This document shows positions 25,569 to 34,761 of a DNA stretch of 64,000 nucleotides, one piece after another. The notes beneath the pieces were generated by a model. That model had not been told where the DNA came from, did no database searches, and saw nothing but the letters and a program-made list of their open reading frames with translations. Source of the stretch: Verrucosispora sp. NA02020 (GTDB lineage Bacteria > Actinomycetota > Actinomycetes > Mycobacteriales > Micromonosporaceae); NCBI RefSeq assembly GCF_013364215.1, contig NZ_CP054923.1:4526001-4590000 (forward strand), given 5' to 3'. Positions within the stretch are counted from its first letter, which is position 1. Each line of letters opens with the position of its first letter. Both the position numbers and the translations under genes were made by a program.

Positions 25569-26022
25569 CCGCACCACCCTAGGCCCTCGCCGCCGCCTGT
25601 CCCGGCCCGTCCCGCCGCCAGCGCGAACCCGGACATACCTCACACGCCCGGGGGTGGGTGCGCAAGGAGGGGCCCCCTGCTAACGCCTGGTGCATAGCAG
25701 GGGACCCCTCCTAACATCCGGGTACGAGGAGAGCCGCACGACGCATCTGGGTGATATGTCTGCTACGCCCTAGTTGGCGATGGAATTCTCGTCGGCCGCG
25801 TGTCGTTGAAATGAGGGACCGGCCAGGCCAGCGCCCGAGACGGCTACGCCGGATCCCCCACGGGAATGGCCCGCCTCCGCCAGTCGTTACACCCGGACCC
25901 GGCACCACGAGCGGCCACCACACCCCGCCAGCCAGGGCCACCCCGAACAAAGCCACCAGCGCCTGACGGCGTCGGCACCGCCACCCCCTTGCGGTGTCCC
26001 ACCCCCGAACGGAGCTACCCCC
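25569..26022. other. Long intergenic/leader region before lysozyme-like gene
   Basis: The 454-bp region contains repeat A copy 3 and then about 300 bases of possible 5' leader. The stretch near 25731-25812 is less GC-rich and is the most likely promoter area. I looked for a c-di-AMP (ydaO-type) riboswitch, which often precedes cell-wall lytic genes in actinobacteria, and could not recognise its conserved cores. Confidence 0.45.
25662..25715 (-). repeat. 54-nt palindromic repeat, family A, copy 3 (reverse)
   Basis: Arms GCAAGGAGGGG and CCCCTCCTAAC with the loop TAACGCCTGGTGCATA give reverse orientation. It lies in a divergent intergenic region, so here it is not placed as a terminator of an adjacent gene. 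Confidence 0.9.
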
Positions 26023-26610
26023 ATGAACACCATGCTGCGCAACAGCGTCCTGACCATCGCCGGACTCACCGTCGCCGGCGGCCTCGCCGCCGGACCCCTC
26101 AACCACAGCACCACCGACACCACACCGACCAACCCCATCACCGCCGCCATCCAGGCCGACAAGCCCGACACCACCACCCTCATCCCGCACGGCGTGCAGG
26201 GCACCCAGTCCCACATCGACCTCGACAACGAGCAGATCGCCAACGCCAAGGCCATCATCGCCGCGACGAAGAAGGCCGACATGAACGAACGCGCCGCCGT
26301 CATCGCCATCGGCACCGCATTCCAGGAGTCCAAGCTGCAGAACCTCGGCCACCTCGGCGCCCGCAACGACCACGACTCCCAGGGACTGTTCCAGCAGCGC
26401 CCCTCCTCCGGTTGGGGCACCGTCGAACAGATCACCGACCCCGAATACTCCACCCTCGCCTTCCTCAAGGGCCTCAAGCAGGTCGACGGCTGGCAGGACA
26501 TGCCCTTGACCGTCGCCGCCCAGACCGTCCAGGTCTCCGCATTCCCCGACCACTACGCCCAGTGGGAACAACAGGCCGCCGACCTCGTCGCCGCACACTG
26601 GAACAGCTGA
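26023..26610 (+). CDS. Secreted lysozyme-like (lytic-transglycosylase-like) protein
   Basis: A 195-residue exported protein. A short hydrophobic N-terminus (residues ~8-24) acts as signal peptide or anchor, a Thr/Pro-rich linker follows, and then a helical domain. Within it, AIGTAFQESKLQNL (E102 as the likely catalytic glutamate) and GLFQQRPSSGWGT (121-133) resemble the lysozyme/SLT-like domains that actinobacteria place in secreted and conjugation-associated hydrolases. The role is probably cleavage of peptidoglycan glycan strands; activity is inferred. The ATG at 26023 is preceded by CGGAG. The gene is followed directly by a nearly identical tandem copy in another frame that lacks the start. 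Confidence 0.75.
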   Translation: MNTMLRNSVLTIAGLTVAGGLAAGPLNHSTTDTTPTNPITAAIQADKPDTTTLIPHGVQGTQSHIDLDNEQIANAKAIIAATKKADMNERAAVIAIGTAFQESKLQNLGHLGARNDHDSQGLFQQRPSSGWGTVEQITDPEYSTLAFLKGLKQVDGWQDMPLTVAAQTVQVSAFPDHYAQWEQQAADLVAAHWNS

Positions 26611-27211
26611 CCCACACCACCACGACGAGCGTCCTCGCCATCGCCGGACTCACCGTCGCCGGCGGCCTCGCCGCCGGACCCCTCAACCACAGCACCACCG
26701 ACACCACACCGACCAACCCCATCACCGCCGCCATCCAGGCCGACAAGCCCGACACCACCACCCTCATCCCGCACGGCGTGCAGGGCACCCAGTCCCACAT
26801 CGACCTCGACAACGAGCAGATCGCCAACGCCAAGGCCATCATCGCCGCGACGAAGAAGGCCGACATGAACGAACGCGCCGCCGTCATCGCCATCGGCACC
26901 GCATTCCAGGAGTCCAAGCTGCAGAACCTCGGCCACCTCGGCGCCCGCAACGACCACGACTCCCAGGGACTGTTCCAGCAGCGCCCCTCCTCCGGTTGGG
27001 GCACCGTCGAACAGATCACCGACCCCGAATACTCCACCCTCGCCTTCCTCAAGGGCCTCAAGCAGGTCGACGGCTGGCAGGACATGCCCTTGACCGTCGC
27101 CGCCCAGACCGTCCAGGTCTCCGCATTCCCCGACCACTACGCCCAGTGGGAACAACAGGCCGCCGACCTCGTCGCCGCACACTGGAACAGCTGACCCACA
27201 CCACCACGACG
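26044..27211 (+). repeat. 584-bp tandem duplication (two units)
   Basis: Unit 1 spans 26044-26627 and unit 2 spans 26628-27211, with an offset of 584 bp throughout. By eye the units differ only at two bases in the first dozen (CCTGACC versus CCTCGCC). Each covers codon 8 to 17 bases past the stop of the lysozyme-like gene. The junction shares AGCGTCC with the start of unit 1. Confidence 0.92.
26628..27194 (+). pseudogene. 5'-truncated tandem copy of lysozyme-like gene
   Basis: This second unit of the duplication encodes residues 8-195 of the upstream protein without a frameshift or internal stop, but it has lost the start codon, ribosome site and first seven codons. 584 is not a multiple of three, so it lies in a different frame from copy 1. 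It can be read only from an in-frame internal codon (GTG in HGVQGT or ATG in MNERAAV) or from a chance frame opening at 25866. Near-perfect identity says the event is very recent, or that the assembly is wrong here. No signal peptide remains. Confidence 0.8.
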
Positions 27212-27241
27212 GCCGGCGCCCCCAACAGGGTGCCGGCCGTC
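27208..27241 (+). terminator. Terminator after the duplicated lysozyme-like unit
   Basis: A 14-bp stem (GACGGCCGGCGCCC against GGGTGCCGGCCGTC, one G-T pair) with a six-base loop. The duplication point falls just inside its left arm, so the first copy has no terminator of its own. Confidence 0.75.
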
Positions 27242-27293
27242 AACGCACCACCAACGCCCACCCGAAAGCACCGCACGCCCGGCCGCGACGCAT

Positions 27294-27347
27294 GTTAGGA
27301 AGGGCCCCCTGCTATGCACCAGGCGATAGCAGGGGGCCCTTCCTTAC
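27294..27347 (+). repeat. 54-nt palindromic repeat, family A, copy 4 (forward)
   Basis: Arms GTTAGGAAGGG and CCCTTCCTTAC with the loop TATGCACCAGGCGATA. It has the fewest arm mismatches of all copies. It lies between the convergent ends of the lysozyme-like unit and uppP. Confidence 0.92.
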
Positions 27348-27360
27348 ATCCAACCCAGGG

Positions 27361-28197
27361 TCAGGTGGCGCTGATGGTGCCGGTGAGCAGCAGGGCGAAC
27401 ACCAGCGTGCCGACCGCCACCCGGTAGAGCACGAAGACGTACAGGGTGTGGTGGGCGACGAACCGCAGCAGCCAGGCGATGGCCGCGTACCCGACGACGA
27501 AGGCGATGAGCGTGGCGACCACCATCTGCGCGACGGTGGGTGCCGAGGTGCCCGGGGCCGCCGGTTCGAAGACGTCCCCGAGGCTGAAGATCCCGGACAT
27601 CACCACGGCCGGGATGGCCAGCAGGAACGAGTAGCGGGCCGCCGTCTCCCGGGTCAGGTTGAGGAACAGGCCGAAGGTCAACGTCGCACCGGACCGGGAC
27701 ACGCCGGGGATCAGCGCCATCGCCTGGGCGAAGCCCATCACCACACCGTCGCGCATCCGGAAGTCCTTCAACGTCCGGGTCTGCCGACCCCAGTACTCGG
27801 CGAAGGCGAGCACGAAGGCGAACACGATCAGGGTGGTGGCCACCACCCACAGGTTCCGGGCGGTCTCCCGGATCTGGTCCTTGAACAGGAAACCGAGCGC
27901 CCCGATCGGGATCGAGCCGACGATGACGTACCAGCCCATCCGGTAGTCGAGGCTGGAGCGTACGGACTTGTCCCAGATCCCGACCGTCCAGGTACGGCCG
28001 ATGCGCCAGATGTCCTTGGCGAAGTAGAGCAGCACGGCCGCTTCGGTGCCGAGCTGGGTGACCGCGGTGAACGACGCCCCCGCGTCACGGTCGAAGAAGA
28101 TCGCCGAGGTGATCCGCAGGTGCCCCGACGAGCTGACCGGAAGGAACTCGGTCAGGCCCTGGACGATGCCCAGGACGATGGCTTCGATCCAGGTCAC
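27361..28197 (-). CDS. uppP: Undecaprenyl-diphosphate phosphatase
   Basis: A 278-residue integral membrane phosphatase (BacA/UppP family) that recycles undecaprenyl pyrophosphate to the monophosphate carrier for peptidoglycan and glycan export; overexpression gives bacitracin resistance in other bacteria. The two signature motifs are present: [14 protein letters not shown] (14-26) and PGVSRSG (164-170). About eight hydrophobic segments. The GTG start at 28197 overlaps the stop of the LLM oxidoreductase gene by four bases, so the two genes are co-transcribed. Confidence 0.95.
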   Translation of the reverse strand: MTWIEAIVLGIVQGLTEFLPVSSSGHLRITSAIFFDRDAGASFTAVTQLGTEAAVLLYFAKDIWRIGRTWTVGIWDKSVRSSLDYRMGWYVIVGSIPIGALGFLFKDQIRETARNLWVVATTLIVFAFVLAFAEYWGRQTRTLKDFRMRDGVVMGFAQAMALIPGVSRSGATLTFGLFLNLTRETAARYSFLLAIPAVVMSGIFSLGDVFEPAAPGTSAPTVAQMVVATLIAFVVGYAAIAWLLRFVAHHTLYVFVLYRVAVGTLVFALLLTGTISAT

Positions 28198-29246
28198 TCC
28201 CCGACTCCCGAGAGTTCCAGCGCCTCGGCGACGGTACGCAGGGTCTGCACCCCGCTGTCCCGGTCGCCGGCGAACAGGGTGATCGACAGGGTGGTGACGC
28301 CGGACTCGGCGTACTGGCGCATCCGCTCGGCGATCCGCTCCTTGGGGCCGAGCAGCGAGGTCCGGTCGATGAACTCCAGCGGCACCGCGGCCGCCGCGTC
28401 GCGCTGCCGCTTGGCCAGGTAGAGGTCCTGCACCTCCCGGGCGGCGTCGCCGTACCCCATCCGGGTCGCCAACTGGTTGTAGAAGTTCTGCTGGCGGCTG
28501 CCCATCCCGCCCACGTAGAGGGCGGCGTACCAGCGCACCAGCTGGGCGCAGGAGTCGACGTCGTCGCCGACCACGACCGGCACGGAGGGCACCACGTCGA
28601 AGCCGGCCAGCTCCTTGCCGACCTTGGCCCGGCCGGCGCGTACCGCCGCGAGTTGCTCCTCGGCGAACTCGGGGGCGTAGAAGACGGCCAGCCAGCCGTC
28701 GGCGATCTCGCCGGCCAGCTCCAGGTTCTTCGGACCGACGGCGGCGAGGTAGATCGGGATGTGCTCACGCGGCGGATGGAAACCCAGCCGCAGCGCCTTG
28801 CCGGGACCGTCGGGCAGCGGGAGCTGGTAGAACTCACCGTCGTAGGCGACCTCCTTGCGGGCCACCGCCAGCTTCACGATGTCCACGTACTCCCGGGTCC
28901 GGGCCAGCGGCTTGCCGAACCGTACGCCGTGCCAGCCCTCGGAGACCTGCGGGCCGGAGACGCCCAGGCCGAGCCGGAAGCGGCCGCCGGAGAGCGCGTC
29001 GAGGGTCGCCGCGGTCATCGCGGTCATCGCGGGCGTACGGGCCGGGATCTGCATCACCGCGCTGCCGATGTCTATCCGCTCGGTCTGTCCGGCCATCCAG
29101 GAGAGCATGCTCGGCGAGTCGGAGCCGTACGCCTCCGCCGCCCACACCACCGAGTAGCCGAGTCGGTCCGCCTCCTGAGCCATGGCCAGATGATCCGCCG
29201 GCGTGCTCCAGGCTGTCTGGTATCCGAGGTTTAGCCCGAGTCGCAC
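28194..29246 (-). CDS. LLM-class F420-dependent oxidoreductase
   Basis: A 350-residue luciferase-like monooxygenase-fold enzyme of the class that in actinomycetes uses coenzyme F420. It starts [12 protein letters not shown] and contains [19 protein letters not shown] (about 25-43), [23 protein letters not shown] and [18 protein letters not shown] (about 85-105), all usual for the family. I chose GTG 29246 because it follows GGGGAGGA; an upstream in-frame ATG lacks this. Translationally coupled to uppP, a conserved actinobacterial pairing. The substrate is unknown. Confidence 0.9.
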   Translation of the reverse strand: MRLGLNLGYQTAWSTPADHLAMAQEADRLGYSVVWAAEAYGSDSPSMLSWMAGQTERIDIGSAVMQIPARTPAMTAMTAATLDALSGGRFRLGLGVSGPQVSEGWHGVRFGKPLARTREYVDIVKLAVARKEVAYDGEFYQLPLPDGPGKALRLGFHPPREHIPIYLAAVGPKNLELAGEIADGWLAVFYAPEFAEEQLAAVRAGRAKVGKELAGFDVVPSVPVVVGDDVDSCAQLVRWYAALYVGGMGSRQQNFYNQLATRMGYGDAAREVQDLYLAKRQRDAAAAVPLEFIDRTSLLGPKERIAERMRQYAESGVTTLSITLFAGDRDSGVQTLRTVAEALELSGVGE

Positions 29247-29393
29247 AGAGTCCTCCCCCATCCGCAGTCGCATCAGGTTACGCAATGCCGCCGGAAGCGA
29301 CGATCACCGGCTCACCCGAATCGCCATGCGTCTGGGCAGACTCGACGGGAGCGAGGATATCGGTTCGGCCCTCGTTCGAAATAAGGTTCACCC

Positions 29394-30365
29394 ATGCAAC
29401 AGCGACCGCTCGGCCGAAGCGGGCTGGCGGTTTCCCGGCTCGCGCTCGGCACCATGACCTGGGGCCGGGACACCGACGCCGACGACGCCGCTGCGCAACT
29501 GAAGAGTTACCTCGACGCGGGTGGCAACCTGATCGACACCGCCGACGTGTACGGCGACGGCGACGCCGAGTCGGTGATCGGCTCGCTGCTGGGTGGTCTG
29601 GTGCCCCGCGACGAGCTGCTCATCGCCACCAAGGCGGGGTTGCGTCCGGGTGGCCCCCGCCGTCGCGACGGCTCCCGGGGGCACCTGCTGCGCACGCTCG
29701 ACGCCTCGTTGCGACGGCTGGGCACCGACCACGTCGACCTGTTCCAGGTGCACGGCTACGACCCGGCCACCCCGCTGGAGGAGACCCTGGCCGCGCTCGA
29801 CCACGCGGTGGCCAGCGGCCGGGTCCGCTACGTCGGCGTGTCGAACTTCTCCGGCTGGCAGACCGCCCGGGCGGCGGCCTGGCAGACGGCCTGGCCCGGA
29901 CGTGCCCCGGTGGTAGCCGCGCAGGTGGAGTACTCCCTGCTGGAACGCGGGGTCGAGCGCGAGGTGCTGCCGGCCTGCGAGGCGCTCGGTCTGGGCGTGC
30001 TGCCGTGGTCACCCCTGGGTCGTGGGGTGCTCACCGGCAAGTACCGGCACGGCCGGCCGGCGGACTCGCGGGCGGTGTCGCCCCATTTCGAGCGTTTCGT
30101 CTCCACCTACCTGGAGCCGCGCTGCTCCAGCATCGTGGAGGCGGTCGCCACCGCCGCCGGTGGCCTCGGGGTCTCCCCGTTGGAGGTGGCGCTGGCCTGG
30201 ATCCGGGACCGGCCCGGCGTGACCGCGCCGATCCTCGGCGCCCGGACGTCCGGGCAACTGCTCGGCGCCCTCCAGGTGGAGCGGATGACCCTGCCCGAGG
30301 AGATCACCACGGCGCTGGACGACGTCTCGGCCCTGGAGGTCGGCTACCCCGAACGCGACGGGTGA
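29394..30365 (+). CDS. Aldo/keto reductase
   Basis: A 323-residue NADPH-dependent aldo/keto reductase with the catalytic tetrad D48, Y53, K80 and H120 visible in IDTADVYG, ATKAG and FQVHGYD. GVSNFSGWQTARA (about 145-157) and the C-terminal PILGARTSGQLLGAL complete the TIM-barrel signature. It is divergent from the LLM/uppP operon with 147 bp between them. No ribosome site is obvious before the ATG at 29394. The substrate is not predictable. Confidence 0.93.
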   Translation: MQQRPLGRSGLAVSRLALGTMTWGRDTDADDAAAQLKSYLDAGGNLIDTADVYGDGDAESVIGSLLGGLVPRDELLIATKAGLRPGGPRRRDGSRGHLLRTLDASLRRLGTDHVDLFQVHGYDPATPLEETLAALDHAVASGRVRYVGVSNFSGWQTARAAAWQTAWPGRAPVVAAQVEYSLLERGVEREVLPACEALGLGVLPWSPLGRGVLTGKYRHGRPADSRAVSPHFERFVSTYLEPRCSSIVEAVATAAGGLGVSPLEVALAWIRDRPGVTAPILGARTSGQLLGALQVERMTLPEEITTALDDVSALEVGYPERDG

Positions 30366-30423
30366 CCCGCCGAACTGCCCGGAGGGTGGCGCACAGCGGC
30401 TCCGAATGGGCAGCATAGGGCCC

Positions 30424-30618
30424 ATGGACTACGAGTACGCGCCGCTGCGCCTACCGCCGAACGTCGACCGGTTGGCCGCCGCCGCGCAACTGGCGATCCA
30501 GGCCGAGTTCAGCGGGTGGGAGCTGGCCCGGGTGCAGTTGTACCGCGACGGCACCCGCCAGGTGGTGCTGCGCCGCCGCGTGGCCAACGGCTCCCCGCAG
30601 CCCGGCCTCTCCTACTGA
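30424..30618 (+). CDS. DUF5703 family small protein
   Basis: A 64-residue protein beginning MDYEYAPLRLPPNV and containing IQAEFSGWELARVQLYRDGTR, which fits the small actinobacterial DUF5703 family. I start it at the ATG at 30424; an upstream in-frame start at 30406 lacks conservation with what I recall. It lies 58 bases after the aldo/keto reductase, probably the same transcript. Function unknown. Confidence 0.75.
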   Translation: MDYEYAPLRLPPNVDRLAAAAQLAIQAEFSGWELARVQLYRDGTRQVVLRRRVANGSPQPGLSY

Positions 30619-30628
30619 CCCGTCCCCA

Positions 30629-30690
30629 CCCGGCGGTGGGTAGATCTGTTGCCGCTGCGGCGACAACAGACGTACCCACCACCGCCCGGG
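30629..30690. terminator. Long imperfect hairpin between convergent genes
   Basis: Outer arms CCCGGCGGTGGGTA and its complement (with a small bulge) enclose inner arms TCTGTTGCCGC and GCGACAACAGA (one mismatch), a 62-nt structure overall. It lies 10 bases after the DUF5703 stop and before the convergent stop at 30697. It is more elaborate than an ordinary terminator. Confidence 0.6.
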
Positions 30691-30696
30691 TCGACG

Positions 30697-31350
30697 TCAG
30701 TGCACGTGGTCGTGCTCGTCGCCGAGCTCCATGAACGGGTGCTCGTCGAGCCGGCCGACCAGCCGGTCGTCGGCCGCCGGCTGGAACGGGCCCACCGGGT
30801 CGTCGTCGTCGAACGACTCCAGGTCGACCGGGGTGCCGACCTCGCTGACCATGACCACGCCGTCGAGCGGCTCCAGCTCCGGCACGTCGAGGGCGCCGAG
30901 CGACCCGTCACCGCTCTGCAGCAGCTCCAGCACCGCCTCGCCGACACCCTCCACCGGCGGCACCTGGTCCTCGCCGGGGGCGCCCTCGCGGCGGGCCGCC
31001 TCGGCCACCCGGATCAGCGCGGAGACGCTGGGCACACGGTAGTCGCGGCGCTGGCGTACCGAGATCACCTGCGGGTGCGGGTCGGTCGGCTCCACACCTT
31101 CGGCGCCACCGAAACGCTGGTCGGCCTCGTTCGGGTCGATCGACTCGACGTCCCACGGGGTCACCTCGCCGAAGGCGTCCATGAGTTGCTCGTCGTAGGC
31201 GTACGACGCGTTGTTCAACCCGACGTACGCCTGCCAGACGTCGTCGTCGTCGATCCGGCCCTCGGCGGCGCGGACGGCGGCCAGGTGGTGGCGGGCCGCT
31301 TCGATCACGCGCTCGAGTGCGGCTTCCAGCTCACCGTGCTGGTCGGTCAT
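30697..31350 (-). CDS. Conserved hypothetical acidic protein
   Basis: A 217-residue, strongly acidic protein. A helical N-terminal part (ELEAALERVIEAARHHLAAVRAAEG) is followed by VWQAYVGLNNASYAYDEQLMDAFGEVTPWDVE and a VISVRQRRDYRVPSVSALIRVAE segment. The C-terminus ends in an Asp/His-rich tail (GDEHDHVH) that could bind a metal. No signal peptide or membrane segment. I do not recognise a functional family. It starts 20 bases after the M20 peptidase stop on the same strand, so it is likely co-transcribed with that gene. Confidence 0.8.
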   Translation of the reverse strand: MTDQHGELEAALERVIEAARHHLAAVRAAEGRIDDDDVWQAYVGLNNASYAYDEQLMDAFGEVTPWDVESIDPNEADQRFGGAEGVEPTDPHPQVISVRQRRDYRVPSVSALIRVAEAARREGAPGEDQVPPVEGVGEAVLELLQSGDGSLGALDVPELEPLDGVVMVSEVGTPVDLESFDDDDPVGPFQPAADDRLVGRLDEHPFMELGDEHDHVH

Positions 31351-31370
31351 GAGGCGTCCCTCTCACGTTA

Positions 31371-32699
31371 CTAACTGGTGCGCAGGAACCGGTCGAGAAC
31401 CCGCACGCCGAACTGTAGTCCGTCCACCGGTACCCGCTCGTCGATGCCATGGAACAGCGCGGAGAAGTTCAGGTCGGCCGGCAATCGCAGCGGCGCGAAC
31501 CCGAAACACCGGACGCCGATCTGCGCGAACGCCTTCGCGTCCGTACCGCCGGAGAGCATGTACGGCACCGGCCGGGCTCCCGGGTCCTCGGCGCGCAGCG
31601 CGGCGGACATCGCCTCGACCAGGTCGCCGTCGAAGGTGGTCTCCAGGGCGGGCTGGCGTTGCACGTACTCGATGGCGATGTCCGGGCCGACCAGCTCGCG
31701 CAGCTGCCGTTCCAGCAGCTCGGACTGGCCGGGCAGGCTGCGGCAGTCGATGGTGGCGCTGGCCCGGCCGGGGATGACGTTGTCCTTGTAGCCGGCGGCG
31801 AGCCGCGTCGGGTTGGCGGTGTTGCGGATGGTGGCGCCGATGATGTTCGCGATCGGGCCGAGCTTGGCGATGGCGGTCTCCGGGTCGTCCGGGTCCAGCT
31901 CGATGCCGAGCACCTCGGAGACCTCCTCCAGGAAGGCCCGCACGGTGTCGGTGACCACCACCGGGAAGCGGTGCCGACCGATCCGGGCCACCGCCTCGGC
32001 CAGCGCGGTCACCGCGTTGTCGTCGTGCACCATCGAGCCGTGCCCGGGCCGCCCCTTGGCGTGCAGCCGCAGCCAGTCGATGCCCTTCTGCGCGGTCTCG
32101 ATCAGATAGAGCCGCTGCGACTCGTCCACCGTGTACGAGAAGCCGCCGACCTCGCCGATACCCTCGGTGCACCCGTCGAACAGCTCCCGGTGCCGGGTGA
32201 CGAGGTAGTGCGCGCCGTACTCGCTGCCGGCCTCCTCGTCGGCGGTGTACGCGAGCACGATGTCGCGCGGCGGGCGGACGCCGGTGCGCTGCCAGTGGCG
32301 GACCACGGCGAGCACCATCGCGTCGAAGTCCTTCATGTCGATGGCGCCCCGGCCCCACAGGTAGCCGTCGCGCAGCTCGCCGGAGAAGGGGTGCACCGAC
32401 CACTCGTCGGCGTCGGCCGGCACCACGTCCAGGTGGCCGTGCACCAGCAGCGCGCCCCGGCTCGGGTCGGCGCCGGGGATCCGGGCGATCACGTTGGCCC
32501 GCCCGGGGGCGGACTCGTGGATCTCGGGGGTGATGCCGACCTCGGCCAGCTTCTCGGCGACGTACTCGGCGGCGAGGCGCTCTCCGACGCTGGTCGCGTT
32601 CTCGCCGGTGTTGGTGGTGTCGATGCGCAACAGGTCCCGGCAGAGGTCGACGACCTCGTCGGTCGGCGCGGGGAAGGCGGGGTGCGCGTCGCTCGTCAT
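31371..32699 (-). CDS. M20/M28-family metallopeptidase (peptidase dimerisation type)
   Basis: A 442-residue cytosolic zinc peptidase/deacylase of the M20 class (ArgE/DapE/ACY1/CPG2). Zinc and catalytic residues are visible: HGHLDVVP (H89, D91), WGRGAIDMKD (D121) and TADEEAGS (E155-E156). The dimerisation domain lies at about residues 195-310 (KGRPGHGSMVHDDNAV). AAGYKDNVIPGRASATIDCR is the usual segment before the second catalytic part. I start at ATG 32699, preceded by AAGGGGCG; the frame stays open upstream through the divergent hemerythrin gene by chance. The substrate is unassigned. Confidence 0.92.
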   Translation of the reverse strand: MTSDAHPAFPAPTDEVVDLCRDLLRIDTTNTGENATSVGERLAAEYVAEKLAEVGITPEIHESAPGRANVIARIPGADPSRGALLVHGHLDVVPADADEWSVHPFSGELRDGYLWGRGAIDMKDFDAMVLAVVRHWQRTGVRPPRDIVLAYTADEEAGSEYGAHYLVTRHRELFDGCTEGIGEVGGFSYTVDESQRLYLIETAQKGIDWLRLHAKGRPGHGSMVHDDNAVTALAEAVARIGRHRFPVVVTDTVRAFLEEVSEVLGIELDPDDPETAIAKLGPIANIIGATIRNTANPTRLAAGYKDNVIPGRASATIDCRSLPGQSELLERQLRELVGPDIAIEYVQRQPALETTFDGDLVEAMSAALRAEDPGARPVPYMLSGGTDAKAFAQIGVRCFGFAPLRLPADLNFSALFHGIDERVPVDGLQFGVRVLDRFLRTS

Positions 32700-32807
32700 C
32701 GCCCCTTCATACCAGCCTGCGGTTTCCGCCCGGGTGAGTGCGGGTACTGCGCGCGCGTCCGAGTGCCATATCATCGGCGCTCCGCCTGCCCAGCCCGAGG
32801 AGGGACC

Positions 32808-33407
32808 GTGTCCGTCCACCTGCCGCCGCTGCCACCGTCGACCGGCGACGGTTACCAGCCCGCCGGGCAGAGCATCGCCGCCACCATCGCCGACGAACAC
32901 CAGCAGCTGCTGAGCCTGACCCGGCGACTGGTCGAGCCCGGCCCGGATCCCGCGCACGGCCGGGAGATCCTGGTCGCGGCGCTCTCCCGGCACCTGGCGG
33001 CTGAGGAGCAGTGCCTGCTGCCCGCCATCCGGCAGGCGCTGGGCGACGTCAACCAGCCGGTCGCCGACGTCCTGGCCGGTGACGCCGCGCTGCTGATGGC
33101 GTTGCGCGGGCTGGACGACGACCGCCTGCCGATGGTGGCCGATCTGCTCGACGCGCACGTGACGGCGGTCGACGCCCTGGTGCAGCGGCTCTGCGCGGCG
33201 GCCACCGAGGAGGAGCTGATCCGGCTCGGCAACCGGTTGGAGATCGCCGAGGAGGCCGCGCCGACCCGCCCGCACCCGGGGATCCCGCACACTCCCCCGT
33301 GGAACCGCATCGTCGAGCCGGCGGTGGCGCTGGTCGACAAGTTCCGGGACGCGGTCACCGGCCGTCACACCCAACTGAGCGAGGTCGCGGAGCCGCCGCC
33401 ACGCTGA
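32808..33407 (+). CDS. Hemerythrin HHE cation-binding domain protein
   Basis: A 199-residue helical protein. The N-terminal ~150 residues fit the hemerythrin/HHE fold: IADEHQQLLSL (first HxxxE-type site), ALSRHLAAEEQCLLPAI (about 63-79), LLDAHVTAVDALV. It probably binds a di-iron site sensing or storing oxygen/nitric oxide. The C-terminus (residues ~150-199) is a separate proline-containing tail. GTG start after GAGGAGGG. It is divergent from the M20 gene. Confidence 0.85.
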   Translation: MSVHLPPLPPSTGDGYQPAGQSIAATIADEHQQLLSLTRRLVEPGPDPAHGREILVAALSRHLAAEEQCLLPAIRQALGDVNQPVADVLAGDAALLMALRGLDDDRLPMVADLLDAHVTAVDALVQRLCAAATEEELIRLGNRLEIAEEAAPTRPHPGIPHTPPWNRIVEPAVALVDKFRDAVTGRHTQLSEVAEPPPR

Positions 33408-33484
33408 GTCACCAGCGACATGTTCATGGTCGTTGATCCGTCCGGGCCCTTCCGCCGGATGCTCCGTGGCCCTACCGTCACGCT

Positions 33485-34480
33485 ATGAATCTGGAGTTGC
33501 GGCACCTGCGGGTGGTCTGTGCGATCGCCGAGACGGGCAGCGTGACGAAGGCGGCCTCCACGCTCGGGCTGGCGCAGCCGGCGTTGACCGCCCAGCTCCA
33601 GCGCATCGAACGGACCCTCGGCGGGCCGCTGTTCGAACGGGACCGGCGCGGCGCCCGACCCACCGCACTCGGTGAGCTGGTGCTCGCCCGGGCGCGGGTG
33701 CTGCTGCCGGCGATGAAGGGGCTCCAGGACGAGGCGGCGCGGCTCGCCGGGGCGGTCGACGCCCCGCGCCGCTACCGCTTCGGCGGGGTGAACAGCCCGA
33801 TCCTGGGCCGGCTGGTGCACCGGCTCGCCGCCGAGCAACCACAGGCCCAGATCACCACGTACGCGTCCTGGTCGGTCGACGAGCTGGCGCAACTGGTCGC
33901 GGGCGGACGGTTGGACTACGCGTTGACCGGGGTCTGCGGCGACTCCACCCCGTCGGCGGACTACGGACTGAGCTGGCGGGAGGTGGCCGTCGACCCGGTG
34001 ATGGTGCTGCTGCCGGAGACCCATCCGCTGGCCGGCCGCAGCGAGGTGGCGCTGGCCGAGCTGCGGCACGAGCAGTGGGTGGCCGCACCGGGCGACGGGT
34101 GCTTCGGCGACTGTTTCGCCGCCGCCTGCGCCCGGGCCGGCTTCACCCCGCGCAAGCTGTACGAGGCCGACGTCCGCGGCTGCATCGACCTGGTGGACGC
34201 CGGGGAGGCGGTGGCGTTGTGCCAGGCCACGTTCCGGCCGGTGGCGGGCCTGGTGACCCGGCGGCTGGTCGGCACTCCGCTGCGCTGGCGACTGATGCTG
34301 GGCTGGCACCCGGAGTCCCCCGCCGCCCGGATGGCCGAACTGGTGCTGGAGACGGCGCTGGTGGCGTACACGGACGCGCTGGCGCCGCATCCGGCGTACC
34401 TGGCCTGGCTGCTCGGCAATCCGGCCTTCGGGGTACGCCGGACGGCGGCGACGGCGGACCGGGGACTGCGAAGCGCCTGA
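33485..34480 (+). CDS. LysR-family transcriptional regulator
   Basis: A 331-residue LysR regulator. The winged helix spans 1-62 (LELRHLRVVCAIAETGSVTKAASTLGLAQ, then PALTAQLQRIERTLGG) and is followed by an effector domain with SPILGRLVHRLAAEQP and DYALTGVCGDSTP. The frame continues about 30 residues past the usual end. The start ATG at 33485 is the first and gives the canonical N-terminus. No obvious divergent target gene; the next gene downstream is a 78-residue unknown. The regulon is unknown. Confidence 0.9.
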   Translation: MNLELRHLRVVCAIAETGSVTKAASTLGLAQPALTAQLQRIERTLGGPLFERDRRGARPTALGELVLARARVLLPAMKGLQDEAARLAGAVDAPRRYRFGGVNSPILGRLVHRLAAEQPQAQITTYASWSVDELAQLVAGGRLDYALTGVCGDSTPSADYGLSWREVAVDPVMVLLPETHPLAGRSEVALAELRHEQWVAAPGDGCFGDCFAAACARAGFTPRKLYEADVRGCIDLVDAGEAVALCQATFRPVAGLVTRRLVGTPLRWRLMLGWHPESPAARMAELVLETALVAYTDALAPHPAYLAWLLGNPAFGVRRTAATADRGLRSA

Positions 34481-34520
34481 GGGCGGGTGCGAACCGGCCG
34501 ACGGCGGGTAAGCGGCGGGC

Positions 34521-34757
34521 ATGACCGACCTCTATCCCGCCGCCGACGACCGTGAGGTGCTGCGCCGGGCCGCCGCCGCGCACACCGCCGCCGTTCGGGA
34601 GGTGGAAGCGTTCCTGCGCCGGGTGCCGGAGGTGCCCGACCCGGCGGACCTGGCCGAGTACGCCAACCTGATCACCCGTGAGGAGCAGACCCGCGCCGAG
34701 CGGCAGGCCGCCGGTGAGGCCGTCGGCCTGACCATCGGCAGTCTGGAGAGCGAGTAG
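34521..34757 (+). CDS. Small hypothetical protein
   Basis: A 78-residue, highly charged helical protein starting MTDLYPAADDREVLRRAAAAH and ending IGSLESE. Codon use has the expected GC3 bias and a terminator follows, so I accept it as a gene. It begins 41 bases after the LysR stop and may share its transcript. No family is recognised. Confidence 0.65.
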   Translation: MTDLYPAADDREVLRRAAAAHTAAVREVEAFLRRVPEVPDPADLAEYANLITREEQTRAERQAAGEAVGLTIGSLESE

Positions 34758-34761
34758 CCGT

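Noticed and set aside
25716..26022. c-di-AMP (ydaO-type) riboswitch before the lysozyme-like gene
   Set aside because: Leader length is suitable but the conserved core sequences were not recognised; a covariance-model search would decide.
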